From Pirellulaceae bacterium (GTDB taxonomy: Bacteria; Planctomycetota; Planctomycetia; Pirellulales; Pirellulaceae): a stretch of DNA of 64,000 bases. The position numbers and the translations under genes were made by a program. Below the pieces are notes generated by a model. That model was given only the letters and a program-made list of their open reading frames with translations. It did not search any database and was not told where the DNA came from. Shown here piece by piece: positions 38,101 to 46,799 of this stretch (within the stretch, counting starts at the first letter, position 1; each line of letters begins with the position of its first letter). Where the stretch lies: assembly GCA_022448645.1 (NCBI GenBank), contig JAKVBZ010000003.1:20379-84378 (forward strand), given 5' to 3'.

Positions 38101-39217
38101 TACAGCACGCCAAATGGAACGCAATCATCCTGTTGGAGGTGCTGCGGTCACGGAATTCGATGCGCTGTTTGAGAACGGTTTTCAAGCGATTGTACAATCG
38201 ATTGTCGAGTCTGCGTCGACATGGTCCAGTGACAATCCTAACACCGCAAGCCTGGTGGATGCGTTGGAACCACTCACGCAATCTATGCTCGTTACATGGA
38301 TGTCGCACAGCCGTACACTGCGATTGTCGGTGTTAGAACGTATCTCGGAGGAACAGGAATGGAATAAGTTGGTCGAGTTCATCGGAACCTATGGCGCGGA
38401 CTTGTTCACACAATCCTTTCTTGGCCTGGGAAATATTCGAGCCATCTTGCATCAGGGTGTCGGTGAATGGCTGGATCAGTTGGCTGAGGATGGAGCGGAA
38501 CACGCTTTGGAGTTGATCGATCAGATCGATCGACATCTCTCGCACGAAGATGCCACCGACCACGTCACACTCGTGTTAGAAGCCATTGTGGAGAATTATG
38601 GTGAATACCGTGATTACAACAGTACGACGACGCAATCGGATCGGGGTGAAATGCTCTTTACACTACTCGATTTTCTCCGCTTGCGTGTCGAGTACGATCG
38701 CGTTACATGGAATCTAAAGCCGGTTTATATTGCACACGATGTGTTGGTCCGCAAGCAGCGGAATGCGGATGCCGAAGTTTGGCGGAGGGCACTCGTGGAC
38801 CGAACACAGCCCAGGTCCGACGCCTTCCTGGACAGGTTGCTTGAATTACAACAGCATCATGCCATGCAAATGCCGACGGTGGCCGACCGCCTGAACGGAC
38901 GCTTCGTTCGGCCCATGATTATCGGGCGCTTGTGTGCTCTGGTGCGACCAGCGATGCAAGAGGCCAACCAGAAAGGTGCGAAAACAGCCTTCGATCTGCT
39001 GGAGCAGGAAGCTGCAGCGATGGCACGCGAGCCGGCCGGAGCTGGTCTGGAACTGCCCGATTGGCTAGCCGCAATTGACCAAGAAGTTCGCAATGTGCGA
39101 ACAGAAATGACTCATCTACAGAAGAAATCCACTGTCGACTGTCCCATTGCCTTTCGGCAACTCACCTGGGAACAAATCCAACAACAGTTGAGTGAATGGA
39201 ATGATGCGCAAGAATGA
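35180..39217 (+). CDS. Very large cytoplasmic protein of unknown function (1345 aa)
   Basis: I do not recognise this protein. It has no signal peptide and no clear membrane segment, so it should be cytoplasmic. It is almost wholly alpha-helical and hydrophilic. A strongly acidic hinge lies at about 690-735 (EHEEELTLDEFGEEPEEDEDEDDHGG), dividing it into an N-terminal part of about 690 residues and a C-terminal part of about 610. The N-terminal part has TPR-like stretches (YTQLAQTFARMGYPDAAVRQ; DLQNQQGDLASAVDRVSLAVQTLHRAI). Helical solenoid scaffolding is the only inference I can support. It is a single gene; the flanking gaps are 303 and 463 bp. Confidence 0.85.
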   Translation: MAANLEHHREALIRVLGYLNFSSGSSDPQFLTSLNALYPADFTDSFSPWQAAEAWSSGEVLRDQDRVANDQNSQDASPVLRQLRFVLEEGLRDLRTTDPAFHDSVQAESVVRLVFDEILPGYRQYHQDLLFHHAPESLWRPLMVGRVIESVLQQGSPWDETERIVQGAITYLNDYLGHRPVPALESRKLEPYAHEWSRPIPLYIHGSTVSVGRYQKLIERCLDLLQRTEGELLRAAHFEFSQLQELAIDPRSCDFDHPASKRPNYLFGQWDAHQIDQRGYYHRFVLRDITLDALMQRVEEGDQALRDQWLTEAATVLAGTILMASGISGSGPGAHDSTTTLGNLLPRIAIYRDQFYDFALQILDHDHRQRLEQEAAERKQPFGGARQDLNARLARHRALQVQYTQLAQTFARMGYPDAAVRQTALLPVASARMLCQMDCYLLDADLQNQQGDLASAVDRVSLAVQTLHRAIECGAVVDPWNILGFDSHYSLFPAPDNSVHDERVDILIELMERIFSLYAKIWSEAAAANDRTVSERIAVEFQQLANWWHQFAVHEVQSVEGVNAHEMYVAAERAATGLALWHEGGAATGDVRFWAPHAETFHSSEAFAMVVDALLDRKDHVASMSLLVFWLSQAGRVGLEQGDVSFHELTLRWLRQVKQAEIPADEKWSTIQKFFDYFEANAQEYWKVPDFDLDMDELPEHEEELTLDEFGEEPEEDEDEDDHGGLFDAAYEEVVYRDSTDDGIEGSIFDEDRTTEVELDEQTRYLSERLGLLECLAKLWRVACYQPADDGCFTDDRTQTLRRWLDQLLANRRDLLKLINNVQRFSLPTPAPTPDSLLQYDRHRLLKETILDKTISTSLATCDATRHVLAALISSDPELAVQIKPDKSALLERIEIEAAYITSAVFSDCVDDVKGRWVCFLQAMRDRTLLYVPLSRHGDPKKILRARVRQHIVTDLLQWLPRLGQLEEACALIDTARQMERNHPVGGAAVTEFDALFENGFQAIVQSIVESASTWSSDNPNTASLVDALEPLTQSMLVTWMSHSRTLRLSVLERISEEQEWNKLVEFIGTYGADLFTQSFLGLGNIRAILHQGVGEWLDQLAEDGAEHALELIDQIDRHLSHEDATDHVTLVLEAIVENYGEYRDYNSTTTQSDRGEMLFTLLDFLRLRVEYDRVTWNLKPVYIAHDVLVRKQRNADAEVWRRALVDRTQPRSDAFLDRLLELQQHHAMQMPTVADRLNGRFVRPMIIGRLCALVRPAMQEANQKGAKTAFDLLEQEAAAMAREPAGAGLELPDWLAAIDQEVRNVRTEMTHLQKKSTVDCPIAFRQLTWEQIQQQLSEWNDAQE

Positions 39218-39680
39218 ACTTTCTCACGCGGTAGTTGGTGGAATGTTGGGAAAGGTTTGTAACGTGAAGTTTAGTCATATGGCGCATGGAAAGACATGAT
39301 GGGTTGGCTGTGTTCGGGTTTCGGTGTTCATTGCAAGTGGCGTTTTAAAAGTACGATCTCTTGATACGTGAGCGAGGGAGATACTGCTTTTCACTTTATC
39401 CCTCGTCTATCGGTCTTGGATTGACAGGAGTTTTTTAAGAGAGGGTAAGGCGCCTGCTGAGCATAAACACATTAGGAATGCCACCCTCATTTGGCTCAGT
39501 AAGAGTCTTGCCTTCCTGAATCCACAGTCCCTTACGCTTCGGCTTACGATCGGAGCGAACTATCGACTCCGAACGCTTTTCAACCTAGCGCATCTAGCAA
39601 GTTGAACACAGATACAATTGGGAGGTTGAAAATCTGTACCATGAAGATCTCACAGTCCACTTGTTGCAAAAGGACGTTGA
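39218..39680. other. 463-bp intergenic region between convergent genes
   Basis: No gene found. It has three short stems: CGAGGGA/TCCCTCG near 39371-39404, CTGAGC/GCTCAG near 39457-39500, and CGGAG/CTCCG near 39554-39570. A small RNA is possible, but I see no known RNA core (no RNase P, tmRNA, SRP or tRNA motif). Confidence 0.4.
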
Positions 39681-40820
39681 TTATAAGAGATTCGGCCATA
39701 TCGAATCGCTTACAAGCAATCCGGCTCTGGTTAAGTGCAGTCGGCCATCTGTAAACGCCAGCATTTTTAATTGCAAAAGTTTGTCTAACTCAGACTCCAC
39801 CAGCGATTGAATACTGAAACCCGTTTGCTGTTCGAATTCTTCGCAATGAATTCCCTGTAATCGGCGCAGACCGAAGATCATTCGTTCTCTCGCGGCGGCT
39901 TCATCGTCCAAGCACTCTCTTTCCGCAACCGGGGATTCGCCGTCCAACACGCGCTTTAAGTAGGTCGAGACACTACGATGATTGGTTTCACGGCAGCCGT
40001 TTATAAAGCGAGCTGCTCCGGGTCCCGCTGCATAGAACTCACCACCCGTCCAATACACTTCATTGTGTCGGCAGCGGTGATTGGGCAGAGCAAAATTGGA
40101 AACTTCGTAATGTTCGTATCCCGCCGCAGTCAGGGTATCCATTGCCAATTCATACATTTCACGCTGTGGATCTTCTTCAGGGGGCTGCAACTCACCAAGA
40201 CGACGACGGCTCCAAAAACGTGTGCCTTTTTCAAAAGTCAATCCATAGGTCGACACGTGTTGTGGTGCCAATTCAATTGCCTGTTGCAAATCTTCATGCC
40301 ATGCATCTACCGTTTCGTACGGTACGCCAAAGATCAGGTCCAGGGAAACGTTGTCGAAGTGTTGGTATGCTATGCGAGCAGCATCCAGGATTTTACTGGG
40401 ACTATGGTCGCGCTCCAGGATTTGTAACTTACGAGAATCAAAGGATTGGACGCCCAAGCTAAGTCGAGTGACTCCGAATCGCCGTGCGTCAGCCAGCTTG
40501 GTCTCATCGACATCTGCTGGGTTAGCTTCCACAGAGAATTCGCCGTACGGTTCGAGCTGAAACGCGCGTGTGGTGATTTCCAATAGCTGCCGCCAGGCAG
40601 TGGAATGAAGCTGTGTTGGCGTCCCGCCTCCCACAAAAATCGTTTGAACCGGTTGCGCAGACGGCAGCCAAGAAAGTTCCCGCTCTAAAGCCTCTAGATA
40701 AAGTCCGACTAAATCTTGGCGGCCAGCAGTGACGGTAAAATTACAATACCCACAGCGATGCGCACAGAAAGGAACGTGAATATAGGCCGAACGCGGTTGA
40801 ACGGATGTCGTCACACCCAT
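39681..40820 (-). CDS. hemW: HemW-like radical SAM heme chaperone
   Basis: This 379-residue radical SAM protein has its cluster motif at YIHVPFCAHRCGYCNF (Cys19, Cys23, Cys26). It also has the HemN/HemW features FVGGGTPTQL, FSVEANPADVDE, RLSLGVQSFDSRKLQILERDH, DLIFGVPYETVDAW and RHNEVYW. HemW binds and delivers heme and is not an oxidase, although often annotated as coproporphyrinogen oxidase. The C-terminal HemN_C domain is present. It overlaps the end of the upstream RNase Z-like gene by 10 bp, so the two are translationally coupled. Confidence 0.93.
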   Translation of the reverse strand: MGVTTSVQPRSAYIHVPFCAHRCGYCNFTVTAGRQDLVGLYLEALERELSWLPSAQPVQTIFVGGGTPTQLHSTAWRQLLEITTRAFQLEPYGEFSVEANPADVDETKLADARRFGVTRLSLGVQSFDSRKLQILERDHSPSKILDAARIAYQHFDNVSLDLIFGVPYETVDAWHEDLQQAIELAPQHVSTYGLTFEKGTRFWSRRRLGELQPPEEDPQREMYELAMDTLTAAGYEHYEVSNFALPNHRCRHNEVYWTGGEFYAAGPGAARFINGCRETNHRSVSTYLKRVLDGESPVAERECLDDEAAARERMIFGLRRLQGIHCEEFEQQTGFSIQSLVESELDKLLQLKMLAFTDGRLHLTRAGLLVSDSIWPNLL

Positions 40821-41650
40821 AGATGCAATCGCTTGTCAAACAGATCAGGCACAGCTTTCTCTATAATCTGGCGAAGTTGCCGTACATGATAGCGGGTGCT
40901 GAAATGAGAAGCGATGATCAATTGATTTTTGAATCGTTCACGTCGAGCCAACAAGTCGTCCAAATGAATGTGCCCCATCTTGTGGATCTTCTCTTTGCGA
41001 TGTTGTGGAGAAACGAAGGTTAATTCTGTGATCAATACGTCTGCTTCGTACATCGTAGGGCAGAGATCCAATCCTTCAGGACTGCTATCTCCCAAATAGG
41101 CTAGTCGAGGGTGACGGTGTTCTTCGCTGACCTCTGTCCCATTCAATCTCAGATCCCGAATCTGGCTCCCTGTCAGTTCTTGGTATTCCTGCTTGAGTTT
41201 TCTCCGACGTTCCCAAACGATAAATCCCAATGATGGCACCGTGTGTTTGGTGGCGCTGACGGTTACCACCAATTCACGTGAGAGTTCAATTTCCTGACCA
41301 GCGGTGATTCCGATAATGTCACAGGGGAGACGTCCCCGGTCCAGTCGACTGAAGGTTTGCAAAACACGATTGGCAAGATCCACTGCGTGTTCTGGAAGGT
41401 AAATTTTCGGAGGGTCCATTTTCATCATGCGGCGGCGGGCCACATATACTGGCAAGGCGGCAATATGGTCCAAATGCGTATGGGAAATGAACCAAGTGGG
41501 TGTTCCCATGAAGGACCAAGGTTGTGCTCCGAGGTCAAAACCTATTTTCCATTCGGGGATACGCCAATACGTCTGAACCGCGGCGCGCGAGTATCCCTCA
41601 ATGGTTATGTCTTGGTACTTGAGCTGCTTGACTGGCAGATTATTCAGCAT
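40811..41650 (-). CDS. RNase Z-like metallo-beta-lactamase fold hydrolase
   Basis: The zinc motif SHTHLDHIAALP (His57, His59, Asp61, His62), a later His in KHTVPSLGF, GDSSPE (Asp ligand), and the C-terminal ASHFSTRY place it in the RNase Z branch of the metallo-beta-lactamase fold. Such enzymes cut the 3' trailer of pre-tRNAs. The typical flexible-arm region (Gly-Pro-rich exosite) is not obvious, so the substrate is uncertain. ATG 41650 is chosen; the frame also opens at TTG 41701. Its stop overlaps the hemW start by 10 bp. Confidence 0.82.
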   Translation of the reverse strand: MLNNLPVKQLKYQDITIEGYSRAAVQTYWRIPEWKIGFDLGAQPWSFMGTPTWFISHTHLDHIAALPVYVARRRMMKMDPPKIYLPEHAVDLANRVLQTFSRLDRGRLPCDIIGITAGQEIELSRELVVTVSATKHTVPSLGFIVWERRRKLKQEYQELTGSQIRDLRLNGTEVSEEHRHPRLAYLGDSSPEGLDLCPTMYEADVLITELTFVSPQHRKEKIHKMGHIHLDDLLARRERFKNQLIIASHFSTRYHVRQLRQIIEKAVPDLFDKRLHLWV

Positions 41651-41814
41651 AGGTACTGAACAGTGTAGAAACACACGGTCTGGAGACAAAGGGTTCTTCA
41701 AAAAGGTGAAGAGTAAAAAACAGGTCTGACACTGGTTAGCGAATCAACCACTGCCAACCAACATGTTACCCAATCACGCATGCTCTCAGGGCCACGTACG
41801 GGATAGTGCACCCA

Positions 41815-42648
41815 CTAAGAGGAATCGGGCTGATTGTTGTCTGGATAAGTGGCAGGTTCTTGAGACTTGTTATCGTACTGGTCAATCGCTTCGGCGTCCA
41901 TGGATGTGCCAAATTCATTGCCCGGCATGATCCAGATTTCTCCGTGCAATTCCTGTTGCTCGGCTTTCACGTGTCGATGACGTACCAATTCTAAAATGGC
42001 CAAAAACACTCCAATGAGCGCCGACTTGTGCATGCCAGTTGAAAATAAATCGGAAATCGTTACTCGACCGCCGTTTTGCAGCTGTTTTTCAATTTGCGAC
42101 ATGTAATCTTCAATTGGCGTTTCGTCGTAAACGATGTTCGCCGGACGTACCAATTCTTGTTCACGCAGCAACCGCCCAAAAGCACTCACTAAATCCCACA
42201 ACTCGACGTGCTGGATCGGCTGGTCGGCCAAGTCTCGTCGCTGAGGCGGAATATCGGACGTCAACCGCGAATAATGCATTTGCCAATGACGACTCTGTTC
42301 CTCGAGCATGCTGGCCGCGTCCCGATATTTTTTATATTCGAGCAGACGCTGGACTAATTCTTCTCTAGGATCATCCACGTCACCGCCTTCTTCGTCCGCA
42401 CGTGGAAGCACTAACTGTGATTTGATTTCGACGAGAGTGCTGGCCATTTCTAAAAAATCGCCCACTGTGTTAACGTCCAATTGTTCAAGGACCGACAGGT
42501 GCTCCAAGTATTGGTCTGTGATCTGGGCAATCGGAATGTCCAGAATGTCTACTTCGTGCTTTCGTACCAAGTACAGAAGTAGATCGAGAGGACCACGGAA
42601 AAGGTCTAGATTGACACGAAAAGACAACTTAATTCTCTCCTGGTCCAA
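41815..42648 (-). CDS. scpA: Segregation and condensation protein A
   Basis: ScpA is the kleisin subunit of the SMC condensin complex that organises and segregates the chromosome. The diagnostic N-terminal motif is LFRGPLDLLLYLVRKHEVDILDIPIAQITDQYLEHL, followed by EMASTLVEIKSQLVLPR. The C-terminal winged-helix region has FLAILELVRHRHVKAEQ. Length (277) is normal. No ATG is available: the start is TTG at 42648 or at 42627, the latter preceded by AGGAG. The partner gene scpB is not in the window. Confidence 0.93.
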   Translation of the reverse strand: MDQERIKLSFRVNLDLFRGPLDLLLYLVRKHEVDILDIPIAQITDQYLEHLSVLEQLDVNTVGDFLEMASTLVEIKSQLVLPRADEEGGDVDDPREELVQRLLEYKKYRDAASMLEEQSRHWQMHYSRLTSDIPPQRRDLADQPIQHVELWDLVSAFGRLLREQELVRPANIVYDETPIEDYMSQIEKQLQNGGRVTISDLFSTGMHKSALIGVFLAILELVRHRHVKAEQQELHGEIWIMPGNEFGTSMDAEAIDQYDNKSQEPATYPDNNQPDSS

Positions 42649-42948
42649 TCATGGCATGGATCGTTACAGCAAGCCGGAATGAACAAATGTGTGAAGTTCG
42701 TCGTGGGTATCAAGCTGGCGACCTCTTCCGTCTGCATCCAGCATTCCTTTGCCTCCATGGCTGTTTCATTGGCAAAGGTTGTGCCTCGACCGAACATTCA
42801 CTCAGATTAGCAATTCTTGTCGATCCCCGCCAGATAACATTTTTGGATAAGATGTAACCGACAGGCCCTAACGTATTGATTGAGAAAGAGCGGATTTACG
42901 ACGTGGGTCAGCTAGGAACCAAACCTATCCACCAAGGAATTCAAGGGT
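42649..42948. other. Divergent intergenic region between scpA and the MazG-like gene
   Basis: No gene and no clear motif seen; it must hold both promoters. Confidence 0.4.
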
Positions 42949-43314
42949 ATGACTGACCAACAAACAACGATTGCCGACCTGCGTCTGTTAATACAAACAT
43001 TTGTCGATGCACGCGACTGGCAGCAGTTTCATTCACCGAAGAATTTAAGTATGGCTCTTGCCATCGAGGCAGCCGAACTTATGGAGCACTTCCAGTGGAT
43101 CTCTATGGATGCATCATGTGAAATCAAAGATGATCCAGTTCGTCAAGCTGCCGTTGGGGAAGAATTGGCCGATGTGATTGCCTATGCGCTGGCAATGGCA
43201 AACGTGTTGGGCCTGGATGTTTCGGATACGGTATCACGAAAAATGCAAAAAAATGCCATCAAGTATCCGGCCGAAGAATTCCGCGGGCGTTTCGGTTCCC
43301 AACCGGAATACTAA
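42949..43314 (+). CDS. MazG-like nucleotide pyrophosphohydrolase
   Basis: This 121-residue all-alpha NTP-PPase of the RS21-C6/dCTPase type cleaves (d)NTPs to monophosphates and is thought to clean the nucleotide pool. The Mg-binding motifs are ALAIEAAELMEHFQW (Glu40, Glu43) and EELADVIAYALAMA (Glu71, Glu72, Asp75). Lys-Tyr-Pro (NAIKYPAEEFRGRFG) near the C-terminus is typical. Substrate preference cannot be told by eye. Confidence 0.92.
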   Translation: MTDQQTTIADLRLLIQTFVDARDWQQFHSPKNLSMALAIEAAELMEHFQWISMDASCEIKDDPVRQAAVGEELADVIAYALAMANVLGLDVSDTVSRKMQKNAIKYPAEEFRGRFGSQPEY

Positions 43315-43324
43315 GGCGTGCCGG

Positions 43325-46300
43325 TTATCGTGTGGTGGAAGACCGGCCATTGGCGGCTAGTCGTTCGACTCCCCAAGCAATTCCGATCCATCCGTCTTCC
43401 ACAGCGAACTCCTGAATTCCCAGATCTTGAACACGCTGATCGTTCGCCAATTTGGTTCGTAGGATGGTCAGTGGTCTCTTGCGAGAAAAGACATTGCTAA
43501 AGATGCTACGCAGGGCGACCTGATCACTGAAACTGAGTTTGTGGCCTGTCAACCGAATGCTTTCGTCTCGAATAAGTGGTGCGTTGACGGACGACACATC
43601 GGGCGCATATTCACCTGTCACGGTCAATTTGCGCCAGCGATGTCGCTTACCCTTGGATAAGGACGCCAAGCGGATCGTGATGCTGGCACGGCCGTTGTCA
43701 AAGCGAAAGCGAATCGGTTCGTAAGCCGCAAAACGAACTTTAACGTTTTCCGGAAGATCCTCAGGAATCGACAGTGGAGCAAACCCAAGTTTCTGAGGAA
43801 TGGTTTGATAAAGGTCTTCTAGGTCAAACCGCTTGCCGTGTAAGTTCAACTGATCCACCACATTATTGATCGCTGACTGATGGATCTGCACACTCAGCAG
43901 CGTATCGGAAAACGCCACCGGCCGAGGAGACCAAGCCGACAACTGGCTCTGATTGGCCAAACGGTACCGGGCAATCACTCGATGGGAGGTCGTCAGCAAA
44001 GTTAACGGCGTTGGCTCGAGTTCCAGATCGGACAGAGGCTGAATGACCTGTGTTTCAAACTGAGTCTCAAACCGTGACAATTGCTGGTCGACGATTGAAT
44101 CCAGTCGGTGCTGGGCAGAACGCGCAACACGTTGCTGCATCATTTGACGAGCTTGATGTTTTCGTTCTTCGGCCCTCGTTTGAGCCATCGAACGTGCAAT
44201 CGAACCCAATAATGGGATACCGTCATATGCTGTTTTAACACTCTCGATTTTGACGGTACTGTTCGACGTGGCTTGTGCTGCCTGGGTGTGAATTCCCTTG
44301 CGATCGAACCAAACCGACTTGCTCGCTGTGAACAAGGCTTGTCCTTGGTTTTGTGTTCGCGCAGCACCTTGATTCGCGACGGTTTGAGAACGTACGTTTC
44401 CTTCAGCGAACAAGTCCAAATGAATTCGCTGATGATTAGGCACGAGGTGCCATTTGAATTCGGTGGTTGTCCAGCTTGTGCCGCGGATTGCGGCGGCCCC
44501 CAACCGGTTTTGCACGCGAGACCGAACAGTACTCGCATCAGGCAAATAGCGGCTCATCAGTTTACTGCTGATCGAGACTCGAACGTTCGCGTTTCGCCAG
44601 TGGCGATCCAGTTGACTGCCTAACCGAAACAACGTGGTGTCTTTGGATCGCAACAGAAAATCGGTGTGGCCGGCAATCCATTCTCCGTCTTTGGCGCGAC
44701 CCTTTGACTCATACCGCTCGATGCTATTCAGAAGTTGTGGGAATAGTTCCGCCTGGCCACACTGCCGATACAATTCATCGGCCAATGCTTGCAGCTGTGG
44801 GCGATGAACCAGCTCTCGCTGAGCCAATGTCAGCTTCGGACCCGACATGCGGTCCAGAACCCTGCGAGCCGTCCGTGGGTTAGTCACTTCCCCGTCTCGC
44901 TTCATTTCTTTCAGTAGGAGGTAAGTGGCCCAATCACGCCCTTCATCCGTCTCACCGAGCATCGCTTGGACGGCCTTTAAATGGGTGGGCAACGATCCCC
45001 TAGCGAACGACGGTTCACTCTGGTGCCAGGACCGTGACGCCTGAAAAACAGCTTTCCACAAATCGACTCGTTTGCGCACTCCGTAGATACAACGTGCCAG
45101 GGTCTCTCGGTGATCACCGTCCAATAGTGTGCGGACTTGATAGCTGCCCTTTTGAATATATTCCTCCAAGCGTTGAAACCGATCCGCCAATCTCACGTCA
45201 TCCAAGGAGGTGACCAAGGTCAATTGCTCAAGCTCACTCAACACTTCCTCAGACCATTTCCACGAGTCGGAATAATACGATAGCCGATGCAGTGATCGGG
45301 TCAGACGTGTTGACTTGGGCCAAACCGTGTTCTGGCTCAATTCTACCAACGGTTTTTGGATTTCTTGAGGATCACTATCTTCGATCCCCTCGAGACTCGG
45401 CACGCTCGTTGGTGTCAACGGTGCTTCGTCCCTTGCCGAATACTCCGTACTTGGCAAGGAAATGATGGGAAACTGAGGTGTTTCTTCTTCGTTGGGCGAG
45501 ATTGGCGTTTGCTGAATTCGTTTGGCCGCCACCTGCACGCGGTCGTCGCCATGGGGATCCGTGGTCGGGGCCTGCGGCGCTTCCGTGTTTAGCTCTTGTT
45601 GTGAATCCAGTTCATTATCTTTTTCTGTCCCCACCGCCATCGACTCAGCCAACCGTGACGGATAACCGAAGCCATCGGAGTCGACTGTTGTTTTCTCCGT
45701 TTCAGCCCGGTTCATGTCTGGTCCAGCAACAACAACTTTGGGTTCGCTGATAACGACCGGGGCGCCGGACATCGTCAGATCCATCCCCGGGTTGGCAGCA
45801 TTTTGGAGATGGTCATTCAGTATCTCCACGCGTTCTCCGTCGGAGTCGTCGGCGACTAAATCCTGATCGTCCGGTTGCTTGGCGTCCACGATGGTCGACT
45901 TGACATCGTTGTTTGTCGATGAGCTTTTGGTGTTGTTGCGAGCCAGCTGATCGATAAAGTCGAGATCCGGAAAGTCGAGATCCTGGCTGTTGGCCAAGTC
46001 GTCAGAACCGGTATCCGTAACGAATGCTTGATTGAGTCGAACGGTGCCTGCGGGTTCCGAAGTCACCGTTTTCATCAGGTCTTCAACCTTGGGACCTGTG
46101 ACGACGATTTCAATAGGAGTGGATGCGACCCATGTTGCGTCGTGGTTTACCACGTCTGTCTGCTCAGGACTATTCAGTTCAGGACCTTCGGCTGTATTCG
46201 ACGACATCTGAGATTCTTTGTTTGGCTCGGTGCCATCTGCGTCCTCAGTATCCGTGATGAGATCGTTGGTAGCACACATTTCCCAGTCATCGATCACATA

Positions 46301-46606
46301 AGCCGTGGTTGCGGTTGCCGAATAGTCTTTTATGTTGGCCTCAGTGGGGAAATGGTAGAAGTAGGCTTGTGGATCCAGAGTATCCACTGTCTGGAAACGA
46401 TCTGCCACAAAATCATCCAATTTGCTTGAAGAGTGCCTGGAAAACGTGGATTCCCAATCACCAAGTTTGAATGTTTGAGTTTGAGTCTGCCAATTCCCAT
46501 CAAGCAATGAATCGGAGTCCCAGAACTGCGGAAGCAATAAGCTAAGCAATAAACAGGTCAATAATCCCAGGTAGGGCCAGAGTGTCAATGTCCGCTGAGA
46601 TTCCAT
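43325..46606 (-). CDS. Large membrane-anchored protein of unknown function (1093 aa)
   Basis: A single hydrophobic helix lies near the N-terminus (WPYLGLLTCLLLSLLLPQFW, about residues 10-29), so the protein is anchored or exported. Residues about 30-420 are low-complexity and acidic, rich in Asp/Glu/Ser/Thr. Residues about 430-680 are helical. The last 400 or so residues are beta-rich and Arg-rich, with repeats of the kind seen in lipid- or envelope-associated barrels or BPI-like folds (KWHLVPNHQRIHLDLFAEGNV; VKVRFAAYEPIRFRFDNGRASITIRLASL). That fold is a guess. It ends 10 bp from the convergent MazG-like gene. I do not recognise the family. Confidence 0.82.
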   Translation of the reverse strand: MESQRTLTLWPYLGLLTCLLLSLLLPQFWDSDSLLDGNWQTQTQTFKLGDWESTFSRHSSSKLDDFVADRFQTVDTLDPQAYFYHFPTEANIKDYSATATTAYVIDDWEMCATNDLITDTEDADGTEPNKESQMSSNTAEGPELNSPEQTDVVNHDATWVASTPIEIVVTGPKVEDLMKTVTSEPAGTVRLNQAFVTDTGSDDLANSQDLDFPDLDFIDQLARNNTKSSSTNNDVKSTIVDAKQPDDQDLVADDSDGERVEILNDHLQNAANPGMDLTMSGAPVVISEPKVVVAGPDMNRAETEKTTVDSDGFGYPSRLAESMAVGTEKDNELDSQQELNTEAPQAPTTDPHGDDRVQVAAKRIQQTPISPNEEETPQFPIISLPSTEYSARDEAPLTPTSVPSLEGIEDSDPQEIQKPLVELSQNTVWPKSTRLTRSLHRLSYYSDSWKWSEEVLSELEQLTLVTSLDDVRLADRFQRLEEYIQKGSYQVRTLLDGDHRETLARCIYGVRKRVDLWKAVFQASRSWHQSEPSFARGSLPTHLKAVQAMLGETDEGRDWATYLLLKEMKRDGEVTNPRTARRVLDRMSGPKLTLAQRELVHRPQLQALADELYRQCGQAELFPQLLNSIERYESKGRAKDGEWIAGHTDFLLRSKDTTLFRLGSQLDRHWRNANVRVSISSKLMSRYLPDASTVRSRVQNRLGAAAIRGTSWTTTEFKWHLVPNHQRIHLDLFAEGNVRSQTVANQGAARTQNQGQALFTASKSVWFDRKGIHTQAAQATSNSTVKIESVKTAYDGIPLLGSIARSMAQTRAEERKHQARQMMQQRVARSAQHRLDSIVDQQLSRFETQFETQVIQPLSDLELEPTPLTLLTTSHRVIARYRLANQSQLSAWSPRPVAFSDTLLSVQIHQSAINNVVDQLNLHGKRFDLEDLYQTIPQKLGFAPLSIPEDLPENVKVRFAAYEPIRFRFDNGRASITIRLASLSKGKRHRWRKLTVTGEYAPDVSSVNAPLIRDESIRLTGHKLSFSDQVALRSIFSNVFSRKRPLTILRTKLANDQRVQDLGIQEFAVEDGWIGIAWGVERLAANGRSSTTR

Positions 46607-46799
46607 GCCGTGGACCTCGTGAAGTGATGTGTGGGACCGTCATCCTTGAGGTCCCCTGATCACTAAATCGGCTTGATCCGGTATTGAGTCGAAGCGCGGT
46701 AGGGCGACCGGAGAGTGCGTTAGAAGCGGAACAGCTTAACAGCATGGAGGTTCCGTTTGTACGGCCTGTAGCGAATGATCCGGTTGTGCCAGCCAGATG

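Noticed and set aside
39371..39570. Set of short stems suggesting a small RNA
   Set aside because: Stems are 5-7 bp with long loops, and no known RNA core is present; kept only as a note in the intergenic entry.
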